Positions 1-9,134 are shown, counted from the stretch's first letter. The stretch is DNA of 64,000 bases from Thermococcus guaymasensis DSM 11113 (GCF_000816105.1 NZ_CP007140.1:1452388-1516387); one strand, 5' to 3'. Program-made: numbers and translations. The notes: generated from the sequence alone by a model not told the origin.

Positions 1-700
1 ACTCTTTCTTTACTTCATGCTCCCTGACTAGGACTTCAACCACCCTCGGCCTCATGAAGTGGTCTCTGTACTCTTGGAACGCCTGGAAGAAGCGGTGAAC
101 CTGGTTCATGCAGGGGGTGTAGGCGACGAAGTAACCCCCCGGTCTTAAGACCTCAACGGCATAAGGAAGGACGTTCTCCGGCTGGGGAAGGTCGAGGACT
201 ATATGGTCGGCGCTCTCCTCGTCTATGCCGTCGTAGATGTTTTTGTTCTTGAGGGTTACTCTCTCGGAGAAGCCGGCAAGCTCGATGTTCCTCTTTGCTA
301 TCTCGTAGAAGTCCTTCCTGACCTCATAGCTTATGACCCTGCCCTGTGGTCCGACGGTGTTCGCTAGGAATATCGTTAAAGCTCCGCTCCCAGCGCCGGC
401 CTCTATGACGGTGTCGCCGGGCGAGATGCCAGCGTAGGCGATTATTATGCCCGCATCTTTAGGGTGCACTATCTGGGGGCCCCTCTTCATCTTTGCTATT
501 ATGTCGTTGATGTCCGGCTTGAGCGCAACAAAGGTTTCACCTTTGTGCGTCTCTATCCTGCTCCCGTAGGGCTTGCCAATGAGCTCTCCCAGTTTAAGTA
601 TTCCGAGGTCTGTGTGGAACTCCCTGTCTTCCACCTTCACGAGGTAGCGCTTCCCGCGCTTATCGACGAGAAGGACTCTCTCTCCCTCCTTAATCGTCAC
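1..700 (-). CDS. trmI: tRNA (adenine-N1)-methyltransferase TrmI, C-terminus cut by window edge
   Basis: Methylates adenines 57/58 in the T-loop of tRNA using S-adenosylmethionine. The translation shows the archaeal TrmI pattern: a small N-terminal beta domain, then KMKRGPQIVHPKDAGIIIAY, the SAM-binding loop EAGAGSGALTIFLANTVGP, and the DLPQPE and AYTPCMNQV motifs. The start is GTG at 700, seven bases after GGAGGT on the minus strand. The C-terminal residues lie beyond the left edge. The upstream DUF257 gene on the same strand overlaps the start by 11 bases, so the two are probably translationally coupled. Confidence 0.93.
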   Translation of the reverse strand, partial: MTIKEGERVLLVDKRGKRYLVKVEDREFHTDLGILKLGELIGKPYGSRIETHKGETFVALKPDINDIIAKMKRGPQIVHPKDAGIIIAYAGISPGDTVIEAGAGSGALTIFLANTVGPQGRVISYEVRKDFYEIAKRNIELAGFSERVTLKNKNIYDGIDEESADHIVLDLPQPENVLPYAVEVLRPGGYFVAYTPCMNQVHRFFQAFQEYRDHFMRPRVVEVLVREHEVKKE

Positions 701-1325
701 GCCCGTTACCTCCCTTGACGATCTCACACCCTTCCTCCACAAGCCGGACGACCCAGGAGGATATTTCCTCTAGGATTGACCGTTGCTTTTCATTCACTGC
801 ATCGACATTGAGGAGGATAATGGTTACCCAATCTTCAATCGGGATCGTGCTTATAACATTGATGATGTTGAAAAGGCCTGAGGGGCCTGCAAAGTACAGG
901 TACTCCGAAATTCCAAAAACAACGGCATATCTGGGCTTTCTTGGAAGGCTCAGGGCACGCTGAACCATAGTATAGTATCCTTTGAGGAAACTCTCCGCGT
1001 CGGTATAAACTTTTTCATGACCGACGACTTCCCCATAACTCGCCCCGCCGGGGCCTATTTTAAATATGTAGATGTTTCTCTTGGATTCAATCAGCTGGCG
1101 ATACTCTTCTCCTGATATCAACCTTAGATAGTTCCTAAACATTATATCGCCAATTCCATAGAAATCGAATATTATGACCGGTTCGTCTTCGAGAATATAA
1201 CGGGTGATGTATCTCCATGCAATTTTTGAAATAGGAAGCTTTGCTTCGTACTCCATGAGAACCCTATCACCGGGCTGGAAGCTGTGCGTTAATCTAGAAG
1301 TTTCCTCATATTTTAGCATTTGCAT
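690..1325 (-). CDS. DUF257-family protein (Thermococcales)
   Basis: About 211 residues, soluble, no membrane segment. It resembles DUF257, a family largely limited to Thermococcales with a RecA/KaiC-like core but no obvious Walker A. Visible features are the beta-rich stretches EPVIIFDFYGIGD and YAVVFGISEYLYF. The function is not known. The ATG at 1325 follows GGTG and lies about 50 bases from the divergent SRP19 start; another ATG two codons on is possible. It overlaps trmI downstream by 11 bases and probably forms an operon with it. A longer upstream reading frame exists but would run through the shared promoter region. Confidence 0.7.
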   Translation of the reverse strand: MQMLKYEETSRLTHSFQPGDRVLMEYEAKLPISKIAWRYITRYILEDEPVIIFDFYGIGDIMFRNYLRLISGEEYRQLIESKRNIYIFKIGPGGASYGEVVGHEKVYTDAESFLKGYYTMVQRALSLPRKPRYAVVFGISEYLYFAGPSGLFNIINVISTIPIEDWVTIILLNVDAVNEKQRSILEEISSWVVRLVEEGCEIVKGGNGRDD

Positions 1326-1375
1326 CACCACAATGGTTTTTAAGCTCCAGAATTTTAAAAGTTTGGGTGGATGAA

Positions 1376-1711
1376 ATGCCAAGGTTCGTGGTATGGCCAA
1401 ACGAGCTCGATGCGAGGCTCAGCAGAAAATACGGAAGAGCCGTTCCCAAGAACGTTGCGGTCGATGGTCCTAAGATTTCGGAGATAGAGGACGCCGCTTT
1501 GATCATAGGGATGAAAGTCGTTGAGAAAGATCCGAGGAAGCTCAACCCCCGGCTTTCGGGTCTTGATGAGGATCTCAGAACGTACGGCCTCCTGAGGGTG
1601 GAAAGTCCCTATGGAAAAGGGAAGAGCCTTAAACTGATCGCAGAGAAAATCAGAGAACTCCGCTCGAGGGCAAAGCCCAAGAAGGACAAGACTAAGAGGA
1701 AGAGAAGGTGA
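1376..1711 (+). CDS. srp19: Signal recognition particle 19 kDa protein SRP19
   Basis: Binds helices 6 and 8 of archaeal 7S RNA and assists SRP54 loading. The protein begins MPRFVVWPNELDARLSRKYG and carries the LNPRLSGL and VESPYGKGKSLKLIAEKIR motifs typical of SRP19, with a very basic tail. The ATG at 1376 is preferred because GGTGGATGA lies directly upstream; an in-frame GTG at 1367 would add three residues. Its TGA directly abuts the stop of the convergent Lrp-like gene with no spacer. Confidence 0.94.
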   Translation: MPRFVVWPNELDARLSRKYGRAVPKNVAVDGPKISEIEDAALIIGMKVVEKDPRKLNPRLSGLDEDLRTYGLLRVESPYGKGKSLKLIAEKIRELRSRAKPKKDKTKRKRR

Positions 1712-1951
1712 TCACTCTTCGGTCTCGACGACAATGGCAGTGGTTGTGTCTATAACGCCGTCGATGTTGTGGATGTCGTGGAGTATCTTCCTGGTGAGTT
1801 CTCCGAGGTCGTTTGCCTCGATGTGAACTATGGCGTCGTAGGGGCCTGTCACGGCGTCCGCCTTGGTAACGCCGGGTATCTGCTTGAGGGCCTCAATTAC
1901 GCTTTCAACCTTTCCGATTTCGACAGTCAACAAAACATACGCCCTAACCAT
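1712..1951 (-). CDS. Lrp/AsnC-type effector (RAM) domain protein without DNA-binding domain
   Basis: A 79-residue stand-alone RAM/Lrp effector domain, alpha-beta-beta-alpha-beta. Visible motifs are VRAYVLLTVEIGKVESVIEAL, IPGVTKADAVTGPYDAIVHI and the NIDGVIDTTTAIV tail, which fit a small-molecule (amino-acid) binding regulatory domain. No helix-turn-helix precedes it, so it probably acts by co-assembly with full-length Lrp proteins. The ATG at 1951 follows GGTGATACCT; a nine-residue upstream extension is possible but has no ribosome-binding site. Confidence 0.8.
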   Translation of the reverse strand: MVRAYVLLTVEIGKVESVIEALKQIPGVTKADAVTGPYDAIVHIEANDLGELTRKILHDIHNIDGVIDTTTAIVVETEE

Positions 1952-2114
1952 AGGTATCACCGCCGGAATTTTCTTCATTTCCTAATGCGAGTTCCGTTCA
2001 TTTAAGCTTTTCGCAATTTGTTTTAGGAGCACTGGAGTATGTGGAGTATCAGGACGAATACTAGCCTATCCAAACCTGAGCTCCATTCTTTCACACATGC
2101 TCATGTATGCACAT

Positions 2115-2128
2115 CGAAAGATTTATTA
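2115..2128 (+). promoter_or_regulatory. Promoter of the oligopeptide transporter operon
   Basis: CGAAAG followed by ATTTATTA gives a purine-rich BRE plus archaeal TATA box about 50 bases before the ATG of the binding-protein gene. GAGGTGAT just before the ATG is the ribosome-binding site. Confidence 0.6.
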
Positions 2129-2175
2129 TGGTCATAAGGCACATTTATAGTGCAGATGTCCTGAGGTGATACCCA

Positions 2176-4332
2176 ATGAAAACCAAAAGCCAAGTACTGG
2201 CTGTTTTGGTAGTGTTTTTGGTAGCTTTTTCAGTCGTGGCCAGCGGCTGTATCGGTGGGGGCGGCGGAGGCACGAGTTCGAGCCAGAGCCAAACGTCCAC
2301 CACAACGAGTTCGAGCCAGACTCAAACGTCCACCACAACTACCACAAGCACTCAAACGAAATTGACACCCAAGATCCTTGAGATGGGTAAGGTCTACGTC
2401 ATAGAGACAGACAAGAGCGTTATAATAGTCGGCCCGAAGGGTGAGAACCCAACCGCCCAAATACCAAGCGGCGTGAAGACTATAAAAATCCAGTACGAAG
2501 TAGATACCGAGAATACTCCCGATGTCAAGACCCTGATGGAGCAGGGTCAAGGATTCGGTGCCATTGACCCCGCCTTCTTCCGTGATGAACACGTTGATGC
2601 CCTCGTCATAGCCGCAAGGCGCGAGACCAACCCCGAGATCAGAACCGAGATCTTCAAGGCCCTTTACATGCTCGGGAACAAGCTCGTTCCGGAGGTAATC
2701 CTCGGTCAGAACAAGCAGCTCCGCGTCTACTGGGAATGGGTGAAGGGCCGCTACTACCACCCGACCCTTGCTGAGCGCTACGACCTCCTCAGCGAGGATC
2801 CGAACGCTCCATCAGTCAAGATAGGTATCAAGGACTACAAGAACGACCCTGATACCTACGTTATAGCCACAATTGGCTGGCCGGAGAGCTTTGACCCAGC
2901 CATGACCTACGAGACCTTTGGATGGGAAGTCTGGCACGAGATAGGCGACACGCTCGTTACCTACTGGAAGGAGAACACCGAGACCATAAGCCCTGACCTG
3001 GCAGTTGCCTGGGCCCACAACAAGGACGGCACAGAGTGGTACTTCCTCATCCGCGGTGGAGTTAAGGCCTACGACCCATGGAACGACAAGACCTATCCGA
3101 TAGACGCAACCGACGTTGCCTTCACGTTCCTCCGCGTCGAGAGGCTCGGACACAGCGTCAGCTGGATGGTGGACAGCTTCATGGACGTCAACAACTCCCA
3201 GGCCATGACTGAGGAAGAATTCAACAACTACCTTAAGGATCACCCGCTCGTTGCCGAGTACAACGGCCAAGTCAAGGAGATTCACTCGGTTGATGAGCTT
3301 AAGCAGTTCTTTGGATACAGCGGCGACACCGCGGGTGTCTTCAAGCTCGTCCTTCCGAACCCATACGCACCGGTTCTGAGCATACTCGCTGACCCGTTCC
3401 TCAGCGTCGTCCCGATGGAGTACCTCCTCGGCGATAAGTACCAAGAGGCTCTGCAGGCCAGCAACAACGGCCACGACCCAAGCGCCTGGTGGAACTACCT
3501 TCAGTCCGGCAAGGACGACCCGACCCACCAGCTCATGCACAAGAAACCCGTTGGAACCGGACCGTTCTACGTCAAGGACTACCAGGAGAACAGCTACATA
3601 GTCCTCGAGTACAACCCGCACTACTGGAACGCCACCAGCAACCCAGGTCACAAGCACGTCATCTACGTCATCAACAACGACGCTCAGGCAAGGATCAACC
3701 TGTTCAAGACCGGCACTGCCGATAATGTCGCAATACCGCCCGAGAAGATGGAGAGCGTGAAGGGCCTTGAACTCAACGGCTTCCACTCAGTTGTCAAGAC
3801 CGACATCCTCCAGCCGATTCTGACGTTCCTCGTCTTCAACACCCAGAAGGAGCCCTTCAACAACCCGAAGGTCAGGCAGGCCCTCGCCTATGCCATCCCG
3901 TACGACCAGATAAGGCAGCTCGTCTACCAGGGACTCCTGGAGCCCAACTACGGCCCGATACCCAAGCCGTGGCCTGGATACATGGAGGAGGGCGTCATCA
4001 AGTATACTTACAACATCAACAAGGCCAAGCAGCTCCTCCAGGAGGCTGGGGTTGACCCAAGCAAGTACTCCATCGAGCTCATCTACAACGAGGGCAACGC
4101 CGCTCGTGAGAAGATCATGACCCTCATACAGAACGTCTGGAGCCAGCTCGGCTTCCAGGTCACGGTGAACAGCTACAACTGGCCAACCTACCTCAGCAAG
4201 ACAGAGCACGGCGACTACCACGTCTACGTTGTCGGATGGGTTCCGGACTACCTCGACTCCGACAACTGGGTTGGTCCGTTCCTCTACGGCGCCACCGAGT
4301 TCAAGAGTCTTGAAGTTAACGTCTCTGGATGA
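2176..4332 (+). CDS. Oligopeptide ABC transporter substrate-binding lipoprotein, apparently circularly permuted
   Basis: Family-5 solute-binding protein (718 residues) that captures peptides or oligosaccharides outside the cell. It has a signal peptide with a lipobox ending ASGC, then a Ser/Thr-rich linker to about residue 62. Residues of about 100-190 (from HVDALVIAARRETNPEIR through NKQLRVYWEWVKGRYYHP) look like the segment that normally ends this family. The usual N-terminal start (TYVIATIGWPESFDP) comes only after that. The protein then stops at PDYLDSDNWVGPFLYGATEF plus a few residues, just where the missing segment would normally follow. It is the first gene of a five-gene operon, 57 bases before the first permease. 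Confidence 0.93.
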   Translation: MKTKSQVLAVLVVFLVAFSVVASGCIGGGGGGTSSSQSQTSTTTSSSQTQTSTTTTTSTQTKLTPKILEMGKVYVIETDKSVIIVGPKGENPTAQIPSGVKTIKIQYEVDTENTPDVKTLMEQGQGFGAIDPAFFRDEHVDALVIAARRETNPEIRTEIFKALYMLGNKLVPEVILGQNKQLRVYWEWVKGRYYHPTLAERYDLLSEDPNAPSVKIGIKDYKNDPDTYVIATIGWPESFDPAMTYETFGWEVWHEIGDTLVTYWKENTETISPDLAVAWAHNKDGTEWYFLIRGGVKAYDPWNDKTYPIDATDVAFTFLRVERLGHSVSWMVDSFMDVNNSQAMTEEEFNNYLKDHPLVAEYNGQVKEIHSVDELKQFFGYSGDTAGVFKLVLPNPYAPVLSILADPFLSVVPMEYLLGDKYQEALQASNNGHDPSAWWNYLQSGKDDPTHQLMHKKPVGTGPFYVKDYQENSYIVLEYNPHYWNATSNPGHKHVIYVINNDAQARINLFKTGTADNVAIPPEKMESVKGLELNGFHSVVKTDILQPILTFLVFNTQKEPFNNPKVRQALAYAIPYDQIRQLVYQGLLEPNYGPIPKPWPGYMEEGVIKYTYNINKAKQLLQEAGVDPSKYSIELIYNEGNAAREKIMTLIQNVWSQLGFQVTVNSYNWPTYLSKTEHGDYHVYVVGWVPDYLDSDNWVGPFLYGATEFKSLEVNVSG

Positions 4333-4389
4333 AATCCCTCTCTTTCTTTTTGTTTTCAAACAACAAGCATGGCGTGGAGGTGAGCAAAG

Positions 4390-5391
4390 TTGGCCAACCT
4401 TAAGAAGTTCCTCGTCAGGAGGCTCCTGACGTTTATACCCACAATAATTGGAGTCACCCTGATTGTGTTCCTTATAGCCTACGTCATCCCCGCCGATCCT
4501 GCGAGGGCATGGGCGGGGGGAGAAAAGGCAACCCCTGATGCCATTCAGAGGATACGCGAGCAGTACCACATGGACGACCCCTGGTATGAGCAGTACTGGT
4601 TTTTGGTCAGTGGACTTGCCAGGAACAAGATTGTTGACCCAAGAACCTCAAACTATGTGTTTGACGACGTCGGGAAGAGGTTCCCGGTGACATTTGAGCT
4701 AACCTTGGTGGCGTTCTTTTTCGTCCTGATAATAGGCCTTCCCCTTGGTATAATCGCCGCACTCAAGCGGAACACGTGGATTGATACCGTGGTCAGGATA
4801 TTTGCCCTGACCGGTGTTTCGATGCCTATATTCTGGCTGGGTTACATGCTCATATACGTCTTCTTCGTCAAATGGCGTGTCATAACTCTGGCAGGCTTTC
4901 CCGCTCCCCCAGCCCATGAAATAACTCACATCCCTATGATAGATGCACTCCTTACTGGGGACCTCTCAACATTCAGCCAGCACATCCACAGACTATGGCT
5001 TCCGGGCCTCACCCTCGGCTTTAGCAGCTCTGGAGTCCTTGCCAGGTTCGTGAGGAACTCATTTCTTGAAGCACTTAGCAGTGACTACGTGGCATTCCTA
5101 AAGGCAAAGGGTGTCCCCAAGCTCAGGATATACAGGCACGCCCTGAAGAACGCCCTTGTTCCAATCCTAACGGTTCTGGGTCTTCAGTTCGGTGGACTGC
5201 TCGGCGGAAGTCCAATCACCGAGACGGTGTTCGGACTGCCTGGAATGGGTTCCTACGTTCTCGATGCCATAAGGAACCTCGACTTCCCGGCAGTGGTTGC
5301 GATAACCTTCATCTTCGCCCTGATCTTTGTGACGACCAACCTGATAGTGGACATACTGTACGCGGTCGTTGACCCGAGGGTGAGGTACTGA
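4390..5391 (+). CDS. Oligopeptide ABC transporter permease (DppB/OppB type)
   Basis: Inner permease subunit, 333 residues. It has an N-terminal membrane helix after FLVRRLLTFIPTIIG, the FPVTFELTLVAF segment, and the binding-protein-dependent permease signature around YVAFLKAKGVPKLRIYRHAL, followed by the LGGSPITETVFGLPGMG loop and a DPRVRY tail, all typical of DppB. The start appears to be TTG at 4390, with GGAGGTGA a few bases upstream. It pairs with the DppC-type permease that starts 12 bases after its stop. Confidence 0.94.
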   Translation: MANLKKFLVRRLLTFIPTIIGVTLIVFLIAYVIPADPARAWAGGEKATPDAIQRIREQYHMDDPWYEQYWFLVSGLARNKIVDPRTSNYVFDDVGKRFPVTFELTLVAFFFVLIIGLPLGIIAALKRNTWIDTVVRIFALTGVSMPIFWLGYMLIYVFFVKWRVITLAGFPAPPAHEITHIPMIDALLTGDLSTFSQHIHRLWLPGLTLGFSSSGVLARFVRNSFLEALSSDYVAFLKAKGVPKLRIYRHALKNALVPILTVLGLQFGGLLGGSPITETVFGLPGMGSYVLDAIRNLDFPAVVAITFIFALIFVTTNLIVDILYAVVDPRVRY

Positions 5392-5403
5392 GGTGGTGGT
5401 AAC

Positions 5404-6564
5404 ATGACGCAGGAAGAATACAAGAAGGGAATTCTTGACAGGCTCGCGGACAAGCTCGTCGATGCAATAGGCTCGCTCATATCCTTATTCAAAAAGGGCT
5501 GGAAGAATAAGAACCGCTCGAAGATGGAAGAATGGAAACTAATGCTCTACGCGCTCAACCGCTCGCCTCCCGGGTTAATCGGCCTTGTCCTGATAGGAAT
5601 TTTCATCTTCTTCGGTATCTTCGGGCCGAGCATTGCGCCGTGGAGCTACCGATACTTCCCCGCCCTTGAGAACATGTCGACATATCTCGCGCCCCCCGGG
5701 TCCCATGCCTACCTGCCGTTTTCCAATGAGACGATAACATATCCGCTCGGTGCCGACCACTACGGTAGAGACTTGGTGAGCCTAATCCTCTACGGAGCAA
5801 GGACGTCGTTCGTGATATCAATCATAGTCATAGTCCTCGGAGTGCCCCTTGGCATAATCCTTGGCCTTATCGCCGGCTATTATGGAGGAAAGATTGACGA
5901 GCTCATAATGCGTATAACCGACATGTTCCTGGCGTTCCCGGCGTTAATCCTTGCCATAGCGTTCTCCGCCGTCCTGCCGGAGAGGTTGCAGTCCTTCATC
6001 AGCAATCACGAGTTCTTCGAGAGCCTGTTCCTCAAGATATTCGCGCTGGAGCCGCAGGAGGCAGGAAACCTCGGAAAGCTGCTGGCGGTCATACTGGCGA
6101 TGGTCATAGTCTGGTGGCCGGCATATGCGAGGATAACCAGGGGTTCAACTCTGACGGAGAGGGAGAAGCTCTACGTTGAGGCGGCGAAGGCGATAGGACT
6201 GAGCTCCAGAACGATAATGTTCAAGCACATCTTGCCGAACATCATAGGCCCGATACTGGTCTACATAACCCTCGACTTCGGTGGCGTTATCCTCATGGAG
6301 GCCGGCCTGAGCTTCCTCGGTCTTGGTGCGACACCGCCGATAGCGGATTGGGGTAGGATAGTCTATGACGGCTCCCAGTACTTCCCTGAGAAGTGGTGGC
6401 TAGTCACGTTTTCGGGCTTCATGATCCTGCTCGTTGCCCTCGGATGGAACCTCCTCGGTGACACCCTTAGGGACATCCTCGACCCCAAGATGAGGCGGAG
6501 CATAGAGTTCAAGGTGAAGAAACAGAAGCAGATGGAGGAGAAGGAGGGTGAGGAGAATGCCTGA
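5404..6564 (+). CDS. Oligopeptide ABC transporter permease (DppC/OppC type)
   Basis: Second permease subunit, 386 residues. It has an N-terminal OppC-type helix (LIGLVLIGIFIFFGIFGP), the LGADHYGRDLVSLILYGART motif typical of DppC, the EAA-loop signature YVEAAKAIGLSSRTIMFKHI and the C-terminal DTLRDILDPKMRR. A cytoplasmic N-terminal extension of about 50 residues and an acidic/basic tail are longer than in bacterial DppC. The stop overlaps the start of the first ATPase gene (ATGCCTGA), indicating translational coupling. Confidence 0.94.
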   Translation: MTQEEYKKGILDRLADKLVDAIGSLISLFKKGWKNKNRSKMEEWKLMLYALNRSPPGLIGLVLIGIFIFFGIFGPSIAPWSYRYFPALENMSTYLAPPGSHAYLPFSNETITYPLGADHYGRDLVSLILYGARTSFVISIIVIVLGVPLGIILGLIAGYYGGKIDELIMRITDMFLAFPALILAIAFSAVLPERLQSFISNHEFFESLFLKIFALEPQEAGNLGKLLAVILAMVIVWWPAYARITRGSTLTEREKLYVEAAKAIGLSSRTIMFKHILPNIIGPILVYITLDFGGVILMEAGLSFLGLGATPPIADWGRIVYDGSQYFPEKWWLVTFSGFMILLVALGWNLLGDTLRDILDPKMRRSIEFKVKKQKQMEEKEGEENA

Positions 6565-7537
6565 GCCCATCCTTGAAGTCCGCGACCTCACGGTTCACTT
6601 TTACACCTATGCAGGCATAGTCAAGGCGATAGAGGACGTTTCGTTCGACGTCTACAGGGGAGAAACGTTCGCCCTTGTCGGAGAAACTGGCTGCGGAAAG
6701 AGCGTCACATCGAGGGCGCTGACCCAGCTGATAGAGAGCCCTGGAAGGATCGTCAAGGGCAAGGTGCTCTACCACAGGGAAGATGGGTCTACTGTAGACC
6801 TTCTAAAGCTCGATGAGGAGGAAATCAGGAAGATAAGGGGGAAGGAGATAGCCTACATATTCCAGGATCCGCATGCCTCGCTCGACCCGCTTTACACGGT
6901 CGGCTCTCAGATTGCCGAGGCCATGGTGGTTCACGGGACTGTGGAGGACTGGAAAGAAGGCTTCAGAAAGGCCGTTGATATACTCAGGCGTGTTCTCATT
7001 CCTGACCCGGAGAACAGGGTCAAGAATTACCCGCACGAGCTCAGCGGTGGTATGAAACAGCGTGTCGTCATTGGAATCGGTGTCTCCAACGACCCGAAGA
7101 TTCTGATAGCGGACGAGCCAACCACAGCCCTTGATGTTACAGTTCAGGCGCAGATACTCGACCTCATGAACAAGCTCAAGAAGGAGTACAACACGACGGT
7201 GATACTAATCACTCACAACATGGGCGTCGTAGCTGAGATGGCGGACCGTGTTGCTGTCATGTACGCGGGCAAAATCGTCGAAATAGGCTCCGTTGACCAG
7301 ATTTTCAAAAACCCGCTCCACCCGTACACAAAGGGCCTGCTGAGGGCAGTTCCGAACCCGCTGGCGAAGATAGAGAGGCTTGAGGCAATACCTGGAACCG
7401 TGCCCAACCTGATAACTCCTCCGAAGGGATGCCGCTTCCACCCGAGGTGCCCCTATGCGACGGAGGCGTGCAGGACTGAAGTGCCGAAGCTGAAGGAGTT
7501 AGAACCGGGCCACTTCGTGGCCTGCCACCTGTACTGA
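6557..7537 (+). CDS. Oligopeptide ABC transporter ATP-binding protein (DppD/OppD type)
   Basis: Cytoplasmic ATPase energising peptide uptake. Walker A is GETGCGKS, the Q-loop is YIFQDPHASLDP, the signature is LSGGMKQRV, Walker B is ILIADEPTTALD, and the H-loop follows in VILITHNMG. The C-terminal oligopeptide-transporter extension has the cysteine motif CRFHPRCPYATEAC, which binds an Fe-S cluster in some DppD/DppF proteins. The ATG at 6557 follows GAGGGTGAGG and overlaps the permease stop by eight bases; GTG at 6548 is an alternative. Confidence 0.94.
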   Translation: MPEPILEVRDLTVHFYTYAGIVKAIEDVSFDVYRGETFALVGETGCGKSVTSRALTQLIESPGRIVKGKVLYHREDGSTVDLLKLDEEEIRKIRGKEIAYIFQDPHASLDPLYTVGSQIAEAMVVHGTVEDWKEGFRKAVDILRRVLIPDPENRVKNYPHELSGGMKQRVVIGIGVSNDPKILIADEPTTALDVTVQAQILDLMNKLKKEYNTTVILITHNMGVVAEMADRVAVMYAGKIVEIGSVDQIFKNPLHPYTKGLLRAVPNPLAKIERLEAIPGTVPNLITPPKGCRFHPRCPYATEACRTEVPKLKELEPGHFVACHLY

Positions 7538-7547
7538 GGTGATGACG

Positions 7548-8522
7548 ATGGAACCGCTTCTCAAGGTTGAAAATCTCAAGAAGTACTTCCCTGTCAGAGG
7601 TCTCCTCAGAACTATAGGATACGTTAAGGCCGTTGATGGCATTAGCTTTGAGATAAACAGGGGAGAGACTTTTGGACTGGTGGGTGAAAGCGGCTGTGGA
7701 AAGACGACAACGGGAAGGACGATACTGAGGCTCATAGAGCCAACGTCCGGAAAGATAATCTTTGACGGTAAGGACGTCACCACGATAAAAGGCGATGAGA
7801 TGAAGGAGTTCAGGAGAAGGGCCCAGATAATGTTCCAGGACCCATATTCCTCCCTGAACCCGAGGCAGACGGTCTTTGAAGTCATAATGGAGCCGGTCCG
7901 CTTCCACGGCATCCCAGTTGACGACCCGGAGGAGTTCGTCATAGACCTGCTCGAAAGTGTCGGCCTTAACGAGATGCACCTCTACCGCTACCCCCACGAG
8001 TTCTCAGGAGGACAGAGGCAGAGAATAGCCCTCGCGAGACTCTTAGCCCTCAAGCCGGAGTTCATCGTGCTCGATGAGCCAACATCAGCCCTGGACGTCT
8101 CGGTTCAGGCGAACATCCTCAACATGCTCAAAGACCTCCAGAAGAAGTACGGGTTCACGTACCTCTTCATCAGCCACGACCTCGGTGTCGTTAAGTACAT
8201 GAGCCACAGGATGGGCGTGATGTACCTCGGAAAACTCGTGGAAGTCGGCCCGGCTGAGAAGATATTCGAGAACCCCCTGCACCCGTACACCCAGATGCTC
8301 CTCTCGGCGATTCCAGTTCCCGATCCGGAACTGGCGCAGGAACTCAAGAGGAAGCGGATGAAGATAGAGGGAGAACCCCCGAGCCCAATAAACCCGCCGA
8401 AGGGTTGCCGCTTCCACCCGAGGTGTCCAATGGCTAAGGACAGGTGCGGGAAGGAAGAACCTCCCCTAGTGGAGGTCGAAAAAGACCACTTCGTGGCCTG
8501 CTGGCTCTACGCCAGATCATAA
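7548..8522 (+). CDS. Oligopeptide ABC transporter ATP-binding protein (DppF/OppF type)
   Basis: Second ATPase of the heterodimer and last gene of the operon. Walker A is GESGCGKT, the Q-loop is IMFQDPYSSLNP, the signature is FSGGQRQRIALAR, and Walker B is FIVLDEPTSALD. The C-terminal CRFHPRCPMAKDRC repeats the cysteine pattern of its partner. The ATG at 7548 has GAGGTGATG upstream; GTG at 7539 and ATG at 7542 are in frame but sit inside the ribosome-binding site. Its TAA overlaps the stop of the convergent downstream gene by six bases. Confidence 0.94.
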   Translation: MEPLLKVENLKKYFPVRGLLRTIGYVKAVDGISFEINRGETFGLVGESGCGKTTTGRTILRLIEPTSGKIIFDGKDVTTIKGDEMKEFRRRAQIMFQDPYSSLNPRQTVFEVIMEPVRFHGIPVDDPEEFVIDLLESVGLNEMHLYRYPHEFSGGQRQRIALARLLALKPEFIVLDEPTSALDVSVQANILNMLKDLQKKYGFTYLFISHDLGVVKYMSHRMGVMYLGKLVEVGPAEKIFENPLHPYTQMLLSAIPVPDPELAQELKRKRMKIEGEPPSPINPPKGCRFHPRCPMAKDRCGKEEPPLVEVEKDHFVACWLYARS

Positions 8523-9095
8523 CCTTTCCTTTTCTAAACCTTTTTCTTTCTGCAGGAGCTCGAAAAGGGCCCTCCTGAAACCGGCGTCGTCTTCGTAGAG
8601 CTGTGCATAAACCGGGTCTACAGGTTTTCCGTCCACCACTTCCAGCCTGAAGAGAGTCCACCCGAGGGGCTCAATTGAGAGGTTCTCCAGGTCTGCGGGG
8701 CCTTTTATCCCGAGGACGTGTTCTACAATCGAGAGGGCCAGTAAGACCCTCCTTACCCTCCCGGCCAGCTCGTTGTCCCGCCTCAGGTTTTTGAGATAGC
8801 CCGAGGGGATCCCCAGAAAGCGGAGTATGTTCCAGCGCCTCATGTGCTTGTTCCTCTCGTCAAAACTCCTGCCCGCGAGCTCGTACAGTTCGAGGGCAAG
8901 CTCCCTGAGGATGTCCTTCACGTTGTCTGGAGTCACGTAGTACTTCCCGCTGACCCCGCGGAGCGGTTTTGGTTCCATCTTTCTCAGCAGGGCCGCCCTG
9001 TGCTCAACCCTCTCAAGGGCAGGGTAGAAGTAACCGTCTATTCCATAAACCCCCGATCTCGTTCTGAAGAGCACGTAGGGTACCTCTACGGTCAT
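8517..9095 (-). CDS. Conserved hypothetical protein
   Basis: About 192 residues, soluble, with no recognisable catalytic motif. The N-terminus MTVEVPYVLFRTRSGVYGID is beta-rich; the middle is helical and basic (RNKHMRRWNILRFLGI, LKNLRRDNELAGRVRRVLLA). The ATG at 9095 is preferred because GGTGGGATG lies directly upstream; a 12-residue upstream extension is open. It is divergent from Hel308 and shares a bidirectional promoter, and is convergent with the transporter operon. Function not recognised. Confidence 0.7.
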   Translation of the reverse strand: MTVEVPYVLFRTRSGVYGIDGYFYPALERVEHRAALLRKMEPKPLRGVSGKYYVTPDNVKDILRELALELYELAGRSFDERNKHMRRWNILRFLGIPSGYLKNLRRDNELAGRVRRVLLALSIVEHVLGIKGPADLENLSIEPLGWTLFRLEVVDGKPVDPVYAQLYEDDAGFRRALFELLQKEKGLEKERL

Positions 9096-9126
9096 CGCAC
9101 ATCCCACCAAGTGTAGGACAATAGAC

Positions 9127-9134
9127 ATATAAAA
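9127..9134. promoter_or_regulatory. Shared TATA element between the hypothetical gene and Hel308
   Basis: ATATAAAA on the plus strand reads TTTTATAT on the minus strand. It lies about 33-40 bases from each divergent start codon (9095 minus, 9168 plus), so a single AT element could serve both directions. Confidence 0.5.

Noticed and set aside
2812-3786. Long open frame on the minus strand within the binding-protein gene
   Set aside because: A mirror of the strong codon bias of the real gene on the other strand; no ribosome-binding site and no recognisable domain.
4333-4389. Frameshifted C-terminus of the binding protein before the permease
   Set aside because: Only 57 bases and no frame resembling the missing segment, which is found at the N-terminus instead.
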